Positions 25,675 through 36,765 of a stretch of 64,000 bases of DNA are shown one piece after another. Every line of letters starts with the position of its first letter. Position 1 is the first letter of the stretch. Where the stretch lies: positions 4,186,072 through 4,250,071 of the forward strand of contig NC_134034.1 in the NCBI RefSeq assembly GCF_964204645.1, given 5' to 3'. A model generated the notes under the pieces. The model was not told the origin of the DNA and searched no databases. It saw only the letters and a list, made by a program, of their open reading frames with translations. This DNA comes from Tubulanus polymorphus. Its lineage: Eukaryota; Nemertea; Palaeonemertea; Tubulaniformes; Tubulanidae. Both the position numbers and the translations under genes were made by a program.

Positions 25675-25733
25675 TGTCCCTGTCCGTGTCCGTGTCCGTG
25701 TCCGTGTCCGTGTCCGTGTCCCTGTCCCTGTCC
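25675..25733. repeat. (TGTCCG/C)n hexanucleotide repeat
   Basis: About ten units of TGTCCN, with C-type units (TGTCCC) at both ends and G-type units (TGTCCG) in the middle. Confidence 0.92.
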
Positions 25734-26993
25734 TCCCTCTCTCAAGCTTGCTGCCATTTTAACATTTGTAATAGATTACACTTCAAATTATTACATTATG
25801 GTTTGTGTTGGAGAACTCTGTGCTAGAACCTCGGTATCGGATCCTATAGATGCAAGCAGTTTGTCTCAATCAGTACGTTTACGATAAATTCGGGTTCGTA
25901 ATTCCATTCGATTTCAATTCAATATGTTCGGTTTGGAGAATTGTTCATTGAAGCATTAAAACTATAAAACGTATATAAAAGCTAGAAAGGTTCAGTTCGA
26001 ACGAATCCCGACTGGATACCCTTTCTGTACAAATACATCGATACTTCACGGCCGCCGAAAAAGTTTCCCTGTCTAATTGATTATCGATTTTATCGATTAG
26101 ATCCATCAAAAATTAATCGATATTGCGTTACCAGATAATCGCCCGTGTTTGACCGGTATTTTCAATACACGAATAGATAGACATCAGAATCAATTCAAGA
26201 TCTAATCACGAAACGACACGTATTATAAATAAAATACCACAGCGGTCACAATGGAATTGAATGTTTTGTGAGCTATTCCATGTTCTGTTAAAAGCCTATT
26301 AATCGATTTCGATACACGTATGTCTAGCGGTGCCGACTGTCGAAGAAAGTGGTGTTTACCGTTTTGGTCGGGTTTCCGAGAATCGCGCGAAACCGCCAGC
26401 TTCATTTCTCTGCCGGGTAGGGATTTTACTCCCATGGCAGGGCTTCCTGGCCGAGTGTCGCCATATCACCAGTTACGAATATCTACCGAAGGTGGCTATA
26501 CACAAGGTTTCTTCGGGTAGCGGCCTAACTTTTTTTCGCAATCAAAATCACGACGTGGGCTGGGGGCGTAAGATACTCGAAGCTCTTGGAGGGCAAACTA
26601 GTTTTCCGACGCAAGAACCGCGCAGGTAAAATATTTCGAGGATTTAATTAAGAAGGCATTGTTGACATGATGTGATATTCGAATCTATTAAGATTGCATT
26701 TAATTAGATTGATGATGGGAACACGCCATCCATTCTCGGTGAATCGAATGACAATTTGATTAAACATTAAAACGGATTAGTTCGCACGCAAAATAATCCG
26801 CTGCGGAAAAGTCGAATAGCCGTCCCTCGGTAATGAACGTTGCTTTACCTATATATACGCATGGTGCATCGTCATAACTTTGCAACGGTGGCTTATTTTT
26901 GCTGCATTTATGCCCGATCGAAACTTCACAGTTTTCTTGATCGGGAATTCTAGTTTATCTAAAGGCTATTGAAAATAGAAATCCGTGCGTCAA

Positions 26994-27273
26994 TAGCCGC
27001 GATCACACGAGCATCATTTTTTGGTCCGGAACAACTGTTTACACGGGTGCCAAATAGGCCCGTGCCAGTTTGGTCCGAACGAAAACTTCGGACCAGGCCC
27101 GAGCCAAATTTGAAACTGGTTCCGGAATTGACTCACTTCGTTTTGTTTGAGCATCGACTGAGGGGTTTTAGTGTGAACGCACTATCTAACTATAGACGCA
27201 GGCCAAATTTGGCACGGGCCTGATCCGTGCCAATTCGGCCCGGGCCAAAATCGTCTCCGCCCGATAGCGGCTA
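26994..27273. mobile_element. Non-autonomous DNA element with TAGCCGC ends
   Basis: TAGCCGCGATCACACG at 26,994 is partly inverted in CGATAGCGGCTA at 27,262-27,273. Inside, GGCCCGTGCCA (about 27,058) faces TGGCACGGGCC (about 27,209), and GTGTGAACGC occurs at 27,171. Composition and motifs resemble the element at 4.7-5.3 kb. No coding capacity. Confidence 0.55.
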
Positions 27274-27734
27274 ATAATGATGGCGCACGCAAAGGATATT
27301 TTGATCAATCATGGACTATTCGAACGGTGAGAAGAAATTCGTAGACAGCCATTACCCCAAACCGAATATCTAAATCATCGCATTTTCGTCGACGTCACAT
27401 AAACCGGTTACGATCGGGCAAGCGTGTATAGCGGGGGTAAGCGAAACCTTATCGGTTGGTTCGACGCAAGTACTGTACTCGCGTTATTTGTAAAGACAAA
27501 CGTGGTACTTAATGCCAAGTCACGCTCTGAATGAGATACCGATCACAAGATTCCGCATGTCACGTTTTGAATACACTGATTAACACTGATCCGTGGTGAA
27601 TCAGAATTAACTGACTGGTCACACAATGTAAATAATAAAGGAACACGGAATTGATAAACTAGATTTATTGGCTACGTACTATATCATAGTGAAGTGAATT
27701 TATACAAGACCGAAAATGATATGATATTTGATAC

Positions 27735-27900
27735 CGAGGGGCGGATCTAGTCGGTGAATTTGGCTATATTCATAGAAATCATTGCTCATTGAAATGCCGG
27801 CGGCGAAGCTTGTTAAAGGGTAGTTTGGGGTTCCTCCCGAAGAAAAATTTGAAAAATCACTCTTTTCCCTTGTATTTAAAAGCATTCTGGACTTGTTTGA
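27735..27900. mobile_element. hAT-like MITE fragment
   Basis: GAGGGGCGGATCTAGTCGG is a near match to a hAT-type CAGGGGCGGATCCAG end. The right side (AAAAGCATTCTGGACTTG) could be a worn partner. No target duplication was found. Confidence 0.35.
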
Positions 27901-28216
27901 TCAGGTACTTGTAGAAAATATGTTATTCAGATTTTCTTAACTATATTCTGGAATACAGTGGAATATAGATTAGCCCAAACTACTAAAAAGGAAAGTGCTG
28001 GAAATTATACTTTACCCAGGTTAACTGAGGTCCAGGTCCGGTACCATCAAGAATCCCTGGTCCGTGAAAGTGTAGCATTTCATAGGCCCTGCGCTACCGA
28101 GCACCATTTTCAAAATCTGTCTATATGCCGTACATATTATGGTCGCATAAACGCACGAAATCGACTCGAAAATATAGTCCTGCTTCAGTTTACTTCATTA
28201 AAAGTTTAGTCGCAGC

Positions 28217-28372
28217 TCTAGGACCAGTTGTGCAGTCGTGTCTTAAGTGAAAAAGTGGTCTTAAATCTCAAGACTGGTCATAAGTTGTTAGATTGGCTTA
28301 AGAACTAAGTTGGTCTTAGACTGGTTTTAAGTCTAAGCCATGAGTACGCAACTGGCCCCTGGAATGAACGAT
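28217..28372. mobile_element. 156-bp MITE with CCAGGGGCCAGTTG-type ends
   Basis: CTAGGACCAGTTGTGCAGTC at 28,217 is inverted relative to the end TACGCAACTGGCCCCTGG at 28,372. The interior has TCTTAAG/CTTAAG and TGGTCTTA repeats. A second copy is at 47,588-47,694. Confidence 0.7.
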
Positions 28373-28398
28373 ACCGATATTCTACAGCATGAGAACAC

Positions 28399-28540
28399 AC
28401 TACGAGCAATTGTTCAGATAATTGCTCGTGGGTACACACGACGCGGAATGAACACCTGTAGATGACTTAGTCTGGTCTACGAGCAATTATGTTCAGATAA
28501 TATTGCTCGTAGGTCTGGTGTATTGGTTACACCAGACGCT
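28399..28540. repeat. Three adjacent hairpins
   Basis: CTACGAGCAATT...AATTGCTCGTGG (28,400-28,431), CTACGAGCAATNT...ATATTGCTCGTAG (28,477-28,512) and GTCTGGTGTA...TACACCAGAC (28,513-28,538). The first two share GTTCAGATA in the loop, so one is a copy of the other. Probably a MITE interior. Confidence 0.75.
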
Positions 28541-28813
28541 CGTGTATCTTATATGTAGCCTCTATACGTATATTAAACGTGATCGGCGGCTAAGGCAACA
28601 GTCAATGCCAATTAGGATATTGAATGTCATTTTTATGTCAATTTTATGTCATTACATTTCGTAAAAGTCCTAAATCTTCGACTTATTCACAAGTCGTACA
28701 TCGTGCAAGTCAAATAAACTTTATAATGGCCCAACTGGCTCAACTCAAGAACTCGAGGAAGTAATATCGGGCATCAGGCGCGTGACCGCGACCATAATTT
28801 CTGTTGACATCGC

Positions 28814-28917
28814 TGACATCGATCAAATATCTACTTTTTATTGTTTTCGACATCGTCGACATCAATGACATTGATCAAATATCTACTTTTTATTTTTGTT
28901 GACATCGTCGACATCGG
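28814..28917. repeat. 52-bp tandem duplication
   Basis: TGACATCGATCAAATATCTA at 28,814 repeats as TGACATTGATCAAATATCTA at 28,866, with the rest of the 52-base unit conserved (GACATCGTCGACATC). Confidence 0.85.
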
Positions 28918-28989
28918 TGCAACAATAATATGTACGGCTTATAGACAGATTTTAAATGGTGGTTGGTGAAGAAATATCATTTTTAGAGA

Positions 28990-29095
28990 TTTTTAGAATT
29001 TTGCGACTTCAGCGTGAATAAACTAGACAATTGCGCTTGATAACTTGAGCAACGTGTTGTCGTCCCCAAGCCTGAGGCTCTTCTTCAGTTTTCCA
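28990..29095 (-). mobile_element. Degenerate Penelope-type terminal unit
   Basis: Minus strand: CTGAAGAAGAGCCTCAGGCTTGG (AGCC pairs with GGCT), then a decayed GACAACACGTTG in place of GAAACGTTG. Further along, GTTTATTCACGCTGAAGTCG resembles the family tail. The decay argues for an old copy. Confidence 0.45.
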
Positions 29096-29834
29096 AACCA
29101 CCTGGAACTTCTCTATGTTTTCGACGAAGTATCGATATCCACGGTCATCCTCGCATTTTCTCACGGGTCCCCTGCTCGGGCCTTCCATCGGTTTGGCTCG
29201 GGCAGACTCCCAAGAATCCTGGACAATACCTATCACACATCTGTTCAGGACTTCTTTATTTTAGACGACTTTTCATCGAAAATGAACAACAAATTAATGG
29301 CATGAGACATTTCATCTGCGAAACTCTCAAAAAGTGTTCATCTACACTTCACAAAATAACGTGTTCCGCTGAGGAATTTCTGATTGCATTCTGATCAACT
29401 GATAGATTTCTGACAGTCGAAAGGCAATTAAATCGTTGCAGGCCTTAGCTATCAGATCGCGGTTAAAATCATGGCTTTTGTAGTAGCATAATGGACGGAT
29501 TTAGAAAGATTCAGATGCACTTTGAACACAGATTACGAGGCAAAGTACTTTCGAAATATCTTTTGTTATCAGTATTTGATTAATATCATCTATTACGAAC
29601 ACCAGAAACATTCAAAATTTGATCAGTAATCTATCAAATCGGCCAGAGACTTCAAATGTTCTATACTCCGTTGTTTCATCCAGTATCGATGCCTTCCTAC
29701 AAATACACGCACCTGGTGGATCATCCACTTTCCACCGTTTTTCTTTACGCTGTGTGGATCTTAGTTTCCAACAATAACCTGACGGGACGGCCTTGAACGG
29801 TTGCAAGCACGCACTGTAGCAGCGGCCAGCGTAT

Positions 29835-29910
29835 GACTCGAACCCGGTGTCAATCGGAACTGATTAAATCAACACCATAACATTGAATCCCACTGAGCTA
29901 CTGAGGCTAT
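29835..29910 (-). repeat. tRNA-derived SINE head
   Basis: On the minus strand TAGCTCAGTGGGATTCA (A-box region, complement of 29,884-29,900) is followed by GGGTTCGAGTC (B-box, complement of 29,835-29,845). Spacing and sequence match a tRNA promoter, but the acceptor arms do not pair, so this is a SINE head or tRNA pseudogene rather than a working tRNA. Confidence 0.65.
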
Positions 29911-31060
29911 GATGAATTGTATAATGAAACCACAAGTGGATTCTACCCGTGACACAGTAGAACATTCTTTGTAACACTATATTACCATCTGGTGGATGCT
30001 TTTTCCACAGATGGATCTTCCCCGATAAAATGATTTGTCCTGCAGCACGATCTTGCCACAGATATATGGAATTTTCCACTTACCACAGTCGATTTCGGGA
30101 GTCGGCATTTTGAACGGAGAGTTCACATTTATTTAAGTCGGGTGGGAACGAATCGTGTTTAGAAAAAAATTCAGATTATCTAAACGAAATTGCGAATCGG
30201 AATATGGGGCGGAGGAAGCTTACGGTACCATGGTTGAAGATTCCCTCTCGTGACCGTGCAGTTAGACCTGTCACTTACTCTGATAGTAGTAGGAATTATC
30301 TTTTAGAGAGAGAGCAAAGAACGTGACATGGAAGTAATTGAAAAATCATTCACAGACTCTGGCTACTAGGATACGTAGAGTATCGTTGCGGAGAACGCCA
30401 CATTCGTAGCGTAGATACATCGCCAGATAATAACGTAAATCATAAAAGTCGTAAATCTTAAAACGCGAATCTGAAAACATCAATACAATCTATATTTCGT
30501 GTAATACATCAAACTCATCGAGCGAAATCGATAATTTTAACACGACGAATCGACATTACGAACCGAATATCGATATGCGCTTTCGAGATAAAAAAAAACA
30601 GTGGCCCCTTTCCGAGGATAAATACTATTCTTAACCTCACGATCGCATGAAGCTTTGTTGAGACTAATGGTACTATTTTCTTTTCATCTCAAAATAGGGA
30701 TTGACCATGCTATCCTTTTGATTGGTATACGGTTCCGGTTCATTCAAACGATCTTCTTACCAATCTGAACCGGCGAGCGACCGATTGGGGTTTTATCAAG
30801 TTTGCTTATTATAATAAATCTTAATCTCGTGTTGTACGTACTATTAAATTAGTAGTTGTCTTTCACCCAAGTTGAAGTAAACTTTTCGTATTAAAAAAAA
30901 AACAAATATGTCTCTGATTCTGTTTCTAAAACTGATTCAAAATGGTTTCAAATGCATCTCGAAAGTTTGACTGGCGCGCGGTGATCTACGGAACCGCTCT
31001 GAAACTGCAATGAGCTCAATTCGTATTCAGTGACAGCTACGAACAATAAAGACTTTACGT
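29911..31060. other. Unassigned sequence
   Basis: No gene or clear repeat. ATTACCATCTGGTGGATGC near 29,982 recalls the MITE-A ACGCCATCTGGTGGGA module but stands alone. Confidence 0.45.
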
Positions 31061-31065
31061 TCGAC

Positions 31066-31383
31066 TGTGGCAATCGAGGATTCCACTCGTGGCAAGCGAT
31101 GATCCACCAGGTGTCGCTAGTGTGCAATCAGACAACAACTCCCGGATTTCCTCTCAGATTCAATTAAAACCTCTCCATTGTTTCCAAAATTCTTTGAATG
31201 ATGATAAGTTAAATTCACCCTACATCATCTGAGTTAATCGAGGAGAGTGATTTGCCTAATTTCCGATGAGGAAGGCTAAAAATCTAAATGAAAGCTCATT
31301 GATAATGAAATAGACTCTGACAGGGTCGTCGCACTGATTCGCACGCCATCTAGTGGGATAGCCGGTGACACGGGGTCCTCATT
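31066..31383 (+). mobile_element. MITE-A copy
   Basis: Module 1 (GTGGCAATCGAGGATTCCAC) starts at 31,068 and is followed by GATCCACCAGGTGTCGCTAG. Module 2 (CGCACGCCATCTAGTGGGAT) is at about 31,340, and the right end GGGGTCCTCATT closes the copy. The left TIR is missing or worn. Confidence 0.75.
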
Positions 31384-31399
31384 AACATGGGTTCGTGCT

Positions 31400-31985
31400 C
31401 CACGATTACATCATTTCTATGTGCACGGAGGACAACTTTTTTTCCGAAAAGTTGCTTGTGCGAGACAAATATTGAGGCTTTTATTAAGGTAGTCCCGTCC
31501 CGCAAGTTCGCATCCTTTCTGTTTAGCGCGATCTGTGAAAGTTCAATTCAATATCTTTTGAATGACGATGTCGTCGATAGTCCCTAAGACCTGCATATGA
31601 TAATCAAGAATTGTACTAGTTAGTTAACTTACAAATGGCGCCATCATTTTGTAATCGTTTCAAATGATTATCACGCTATGTAGGAGAAACTTAACATAAC
31701 CCTAGCAATCTTTGATTATTGTCCAATGCGGAATGCGAACAAAAGCATGGCAAGATATTTTATGAAATACATGAAATGAGGAGTTTTGAGGGACTCTAAT
31801 CTACTATACACCATTGGGTCAACCCAAATTACTATCCTACGTTTTTGTTCTGACCCTAAATTATATTAAGGCATTTTGAAATACGTTAACCGTAAACGTC
31901 ATTTCGCATATTGTTAATGTGGAATCGCCTCCGCAGTGATCACATCCACTTACGCCATTACCACTTAACTCGAAAGTCAATAATG
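31400..31985. other. Unassigned sequence
   Basis: Nothing recognisable; short frames only. Confidence 0.45.
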
Positions 31986-31989
31986 TATA

Positions 31990-32180
31990 TAACTGCCATA
32001 TAATATGTTACGGTTTTTGCGGCGTAAAACAATATTGCTGCAAAAACTCGAATTTTCAGTTTTGAAAATATGGAAAACGGCGTCGCAATAGCTCGGAAAA
32101 AAAGCATCGTCATGCGCACCACTATTTTGAAAGTTCCAGAGCCGTATGAAATATTCCGGCGACAACCTCCCGACGAATAA
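31990..32180. repeat. Dispersed repeat related to 8.1 kb
   Basis: TGTTACGGTTTTTGCGGCGT here corresponds to TGTAACGGTTTTTACGGCGT at 8,141. Both are followed on the + strand by AT-rich DNA with CGTCGC or CGTCTGC motifs. The minus-strand frames 31,958-32,188 are not supported as genes. Confidence 0.4.
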
Positions 32181-32389
32181 GGCTTCATATTATTACTTAG
32201 TAGATGTTTTATCTGATGACTCAGCGGATATTACCGAGTCTCATTTCACGGAAACCTTTCCCGGCGAGAGAGAGAGAGAGAAATTAGTTCCGATGCCACT
32301 CAAAGCTTATCGCACGAAATAATAAGCAACTTCGTGTGTATATGTGTGTTCTTTATATGCGGAAAGCCAAAACGACTTAAACGATCCTA

Positions 32390-32945
32390 TTATGACGTAT
32401 ATCTAGGGAATTATCGCTTTCATGCCGAGACTACGAAACCGTGCCCCAGGTTTGAGAATATTTTCCACGTTGATGTACCCACAGTATTCGAAACCAGTTG
32501 CCCAGGTCAATGATCCAACTAAGACTACTTTGAAAACCAGGTGAAATCCAAAAACCTGTCTATAAGTAAGAGTTGTGACCGATTTAAGAAAAAGAATCTA
32601 AATCAGCTTGAAGGGTAAATTGAATTTAGGCTTAATTACGCTAGCCTGTTAGCCATGAGCGGAAAACCGTTATCATCCGTGTTACTTTTTTAATATCGTG
32701 AATTATTTTTTATGTTTTGTTTATTTGAGGTAGTAACCATTATGTGCTTCCAACACTAAGATTCGCTAATCGGCATTTAGGAATAAACCCGGATGAACCG
32801 ATTGATGTCTCTGGTGTTTGATCTTGGATCGTTTTGGATTATAGTTTCGTGTATTTAAGTCTTACAAGCCCCTGCGATTGTGACATTTTGAAACTGATCT
32901 AGGTAACCGGTCCTAGGGTTGAAGTTCTAAAATTGGTCATGATTT
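32390..32945. other. Unassigned sequence
   Basis: No gene, tandem repeat or TIR pair was recognised. Confidence 0.45.
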
Positions 32946-32952
32946 ACCAGCG

Positions 32953-33304
32953 AATGGGGAACCAAAAAAAAAAACGTCCCACCAGATGGTGCGACGACCA
33001 GTATCAACGTTACGGTATCAAAATTAGTTCATTTTCAATGACATTTGAACTGAATTTTTAGGCTCTCGAATGGGTATACATCACAGGATCCATCAAATAT
33101 ACAATAAATACATTTGTCTACTCAGATATCGGTATTGTTTTTATTGATAATCGATCTGTTTAAGAAAGAATTCATTCAGTTTTACTTGAATCGTAGAAGA
33201 AATCGAATGCGGAAAACCGAGTTACTACTAACAAACATGTCGGATCCTCGCCTGCCATAAGTGGAATCCTCGATTGCCACACGAGGTCGTAGGTTCCCCA
33301 TTGG
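32953..33304 (-). mobile_element. MITE-A copy with both ends
   Basis: The left end AATGGGGAACC and right end GGTTCCCCATT form an 11-bp perfect TIR around about 350 bases. Reversed module 2 (TCCCACCAGATGGTGCGACGA) follows the left end, and reversed module 1 (GGAATCCTCGATTGCCAC) precedes the right end. This is the clearest complete copy and defines the family: short TIR, non-coding, about 350 bp. Confidence 0.85.
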
Positions 33305-33309
33305 ATTAG

Positions 33310-33878
33310 CCCAAGAGTTGAATTTAAGAAATGATGCCAGCATTGTGTATATGCGTACGTAGTACGACTTTATTTCCGCTACTCAATTACAAGTCGCGTC
33401 ATCCGCTAAAAAATCGTCCGCAAAACTTCCAGTAACGTTCACGACATCGAGCGATTAAAACTGAGAAAATGATTATCCTCTGAAGTCGTCTGCGGAGAAA
33501 TGGATTGCCTTCGAAAACGAACATTCACACGACAAACGCAGATTATATTTCTCTGAAGACCGTCGTCTAAAGTCATCGTTCGAATGGTTATCTTTGAACT
33601 GAATGATTCCGATGAGACTGACTTTTCTTTAAAGTTTGTTTCGTATGATTTGTTTTGATATGGGCCCGTGCCAAACAAGTCGCACCATGCCGTAATCGAG
33701 GATTTGACGTGAACCACACTTAAGATTACGCTGGGTCTTGTTTTAGTTAAACGAAAGTGGTAAAAAGCATATGGAATAAGGGAATCTCAGGTAGGGGGTA
33801 TATCTAATGATATGATAATAAGTTAACGCTTGGGTGCACAATCGTCTATCAATAAAAAGATACACTTGATGCTGAAGC
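33310..33878. other. Unassigned sequence between two MITE-A copies
   Basis: No supportable gene. The 92-codon minus frame 33,439-33,717 has no recognisable domain. Confidence 0.4.
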
Positions 33879-33880
33879 AA

Positions 33881-34290
33881 TGGGGTACCCGCGATGCTAC
33901 TGTGGCAATCGAAGATTTACATGTATGGCAGGCGATCATCCTTCAGCTGGTTCACTAAGCTGCTCGGTCTTTCCGCGTTCGAATAGTACTTCTACATTCC
34001 AATAAAATCTAAATGAATACTTTTCTCTTAAATTAATCGATTACTTGTAGTACTATTCCGATAACCGAGTAGAAGAATGAAAGTATAACATATTCGTTGG
34101 GTGCTGTGACAATATATTGATTTGCGAGTCTAAAGAATGATCCAGTTCTTGAACTAATTCGGACAACGGATGACTTACTGCTCGTCACGCCATCTGGTGG
34201 GAACGGATGACTTACTGCTCATCACGCCATCTGGTGGGAACGGATGACTTTCTGCCCGTCACGCCATCTGGTGAGATTGTAGGCTTTTGG
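33881..34290 (+). mobile_element. MITE-A copy with triplicated module 2
   Basis: AATGGGGTACCCGCGATGCT opens the copy, then GTGGCAATCGAAGATT and GGCAGGCGATCATCC. Near the right end the ~39-base segment CGGATGACTTNCTGCNCGTC plus ACGCCATCTGGTGGGA is repeated three times in tandem (about 34,160-34,275). Confidence 0.8.
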
Positions 34291-35105
34291 GTTCGATAAT
34301 GTGTTACTGAGCGAAAACAACTCCACCAAATTTAATTGATAATTTCTATGGACAATGATAAAAGATACAGCTTCGACATTCTGTCAATTTTGTTGAAACA
34401 TCTGAACTAGATATAAAGTTTATGTAGGTCGAAGGTTTTTCCTCAAAATTTGTGTTTTCTTCTGATCATCTAGTTTTCTTCTGATCATCTATGCTACTTT
34501 TGTCTTGATGGGTAGATTTTTGTGGTTCAATTGGTTTTCATGAATTACATAGTCATGCGTGCATTGCACTCTAAAATTCAGTCAATTCAATTATGTCTGT
34601 ATGTTTGTTTACTTCCATGCTTCACGCGGGCTACACAAACTTCATTTCTAGTTCGGATTCGATCGACTACGATACCAACGGAATATCGAAGCTGCATCTT
34701 TGATTATTGTCCACAGAAATTTTCAATCGAATCGCCCAACGAGTTTCCGCTCAGTAACACAAATCCTTCGCCACTCAAAAGTAGAGTGCACACTTATTGA
34801 CGGACGATTACGTATTCAAGCATGAAGTTATTTCGCTTTTCAATTGATAAATTCCCCTAGCTGAGATTCCCTTCTTTGGGATGTCTATGACCGAATTGGC
34901 CGTATGATATGAGTTGTTACAGGTCGTCAGTTCTGAACTGGTTAGTCTTAAGCGCAATATGTTTGAAATCATCGAAATATGGGATGTCTCCGAAGTTATC
35001 GTCAACAGAGATCAAGAGGGATACTGTCTGCTGAAACACTGAAGGAACGTATGTATGTTACATACATAGACAACCAGTCCTAGAGATAGATTTCGTAATA
35101 ACGAA
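34291..35105. other. Unassigned sequence
   Basis: Short frames only. TTTTCTTCTGATCATCTA is duplicated in tandem at about 34,452-34,491. Confidence 0.5.
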
Positions 35106-35112
35106 ATATCAG

Positions 35113-35556
35113 GCCCGTGCCTTGGGGAACGGTTCGCGGCTAGCGAACGAATCCCTTTTTCAAAGTGCCCTTCAAAAAGTCAGTTTAAAAAGATTTTTCG
35201 AAATTTAGATACAATTTTCATGTTTTTTTTTTCGAAATGAAAAGTAATCAAGTACGCCTGATGATGGCAAACAGTTGTTAGCCGAAACGTCACTCCTCAA
35301 ATACAATCATTCTGATATAGAATTTTTCAATTTTGGCTTCGTTATTGTGGGATTTCTCTCGTCATCATCATACACGGATATTGTGTATCTTCTCGTCTCA
35401 GAAAAGTAATCAACTCTCAAAAGATTTATTCAGGCACCCGGGCACTTCATATTCAAGATAGCTGCCTATTTTCAATAAGAACGTACCCATTTTTTTATGA
35501 AAAAGTGCCCTTCTTCTTAAATTGGAACTGCCCCTCAAAAAGTTCGGCATGGGCCT
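35113..35556. mobile_element. MITE with CAGGCCCGTGC-type ends, host of a nested insertion
   Basis: CAGGCCCGTGCC at about 35,113 faces GGCATGGGCCTG at about 35,556. AAAGTGCCCTTC occurs near both ends (35,164 forward; 35,512 inside the right arm) and TTCAAAAAG is also shared. A 149-bp unit (35,252-35,400) is inserted in the middle with a 13-bp duplication. The CAGG start fits hAT, but no 8-bp target duplication could be confirmed. Confidence 0.6.
35252..35400 (+). mobile_element. 149-bp Penelope-type unit with 13-bp target-site duplications
   Basis: GAAAAGTAATCAA flanks the unit exactly (35,239-35,251 and 35,401-35,413). The unit starts GTACGC, then CTGATGATGGC, loop, GCCGAAACGT (core 35,258-35,290), where GGC-A-AAC pairs with GTT-A-GCC. 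About 60 bases later it has TTATTGTGGGATTTCTCTCG and the hairpin ATACACGGATATTGTGTAT, ending TCTTCTCGTCTCA. It encodes nothing. Duplications of this kind show the short unit inserted as a discrete piece, so it is either a fully 5'-truncated Penelope terminus or an independent retrozyme-like element. Confidence 0.8.
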
Positions 35557-35559
35557 GAA

Positions 35560-36130
35560 TATCGCTGACCGCATCAATAAGTTTCGCACCCACTTCTACG
35601 GGTATATACAGCGCGCATGCAAAGCAACATATACAGAAAAAAATGGTAATTATTTCAACGGCGTGATAGCTTTTATGTTCAGGGGCTAGATTCAATGGAG
35701 ACAAGTCGTTTTCGGAAAGCTCTTAATTAGGTCTCTACGCGACAATAATTGCTACACGACTGTCAACAAAATATACACGAGACTAATGACGATACCGCAG
35801 CAATATGTATACATCGCGTAAGTTATGGTTTTAGTAATTACTGGTTATTTTTAAGCACAGAAGTTTCGGATCGATCGGTTGTGTGTTTCTGGTCGTATTT
35901 GAACGTCGAATATTTCTTTAATTATCTTTCGTCTGTCGATATTTTTTCGTAGTCACGCGCATTAGATAATGACATATCTGCCGCCCCTTCTCCCCATCCC
36001 TTTTCTACTCCCTCCGCCCGACTGTTAAGACAATCCCGCAAAAGGAACGAAAAAAAGAACGAAATGTTTTTTTTTCTTTTTGAGCTAGTAGTTTAAGGAA
36101 TTAATAATCCATAATTTGTGTTGTAACTCA
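35560..36130. other. Unassigned sequence
   Basis: No gene or paired repeat was recognised. The frames 35,495-35,704 and 35,749-35,952 are not supported. Confidence 0.4.
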
Positions 36131-36132
36131 GT

Positions 36133-36330
36133 ATTCCTGAAGATGACTTTTCGAATAAAGTCGAAACGTTGAATAAACGACTAGCTAAAGGAATACAGTG
36201 TTCCTGAAGATGTCTATTAGAGTCGAAACTTTGAATAAACGACTAGCTAAAGAAATACAGTATTCCTGAAGATGTCTATTAAAGAATAAAGTCGAAACGT
36301 TGAATAAACTGCTAGCTCAAGGAAACATTT
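36133..36330 (+). repeat. Three tandem hammerhead-like cores, ~62-70 bp units
   Basis: Each unit reads (AT)TCCTGAAGATG...GTCGAAACGTTGAATAAAC(G/T)(A/G)CTAGCT. In unit 1 (core 36,137-36,170) GACTTT and AAAGTC form a perfect 6-bp stem. In units 2 and 3 GATGAC has become GATGTC and the stem is lost. The tandem layout is what rolling-circle or head-to-tail copies of a Penelope terminus would give. Confidence 0.75.
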
Positions 36331-36509
36331 TCAAACCGATTTTTTTTAAATCTCTTTTTGAACCATCTCTTCTGTATCATGGTCACGACATCATAATGTC
36401 ATATGAATGGTAATACCTCCACCATATTTCTATCGCTTCCGAAACATTTTTCACTCATCGCTCTCTCCACCATCTCGATCTCTCTATACGCCCCCTATTC
36501 CCTTTTATC

Positions 36510-36641
36510 TTCGGCGAAAGGGCATTTAAGATCGCTGGTCCTAGTCTTTGGAATGCAATTCCTAATCAAGTTTGTCTTACACTGGAATCTTTTAAATCAA
36601 ATCTTAAAACATATCTTTTTAAACGCAACGATTTCCCATGA
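36510..36641 (+). pseudogene. C-terminus of a LINE reverse transcriptase protein
   Basis: The frame read from 36,510 gives FGERAFKIAGPSLWNAIPNQ and then LESFKSNLKTYLFKRND, ending at TGA 36,639-36,641. This G(E/D)RAF...A(G/P)xLWN(A/S)(I/L)P...L(E/S)xFKxxLKTxLF signature is the conserved C-terminal end of many jockey/CR1/L2/Rex-type LINE ORF2 proteins. About 43 codons remain. The longer 210-codon frame starting at 36,403 is a different frame and not the real one. Confidence 0.8.
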
Positions 36642-36765
36642 TTTTATCATTAATGATTCCTTATATGTATATATTTATAAGAAAATAAATTATCATTATT
36701 ATTCTAATTATCACTATTATTACTATCATTATTATTTTTGTTATTGTTATTATTACATTCCTTTC
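36642..36765 (+). mobile_element. LINE 3' UTR and ATT microsatellite tail
   Basis: After the stop, about 50 AT-rich bases lead into (ATT)n/(ATTACT)n, as expected for the 3' end of the truncated LINE just upstream. Confidence 0.65.
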
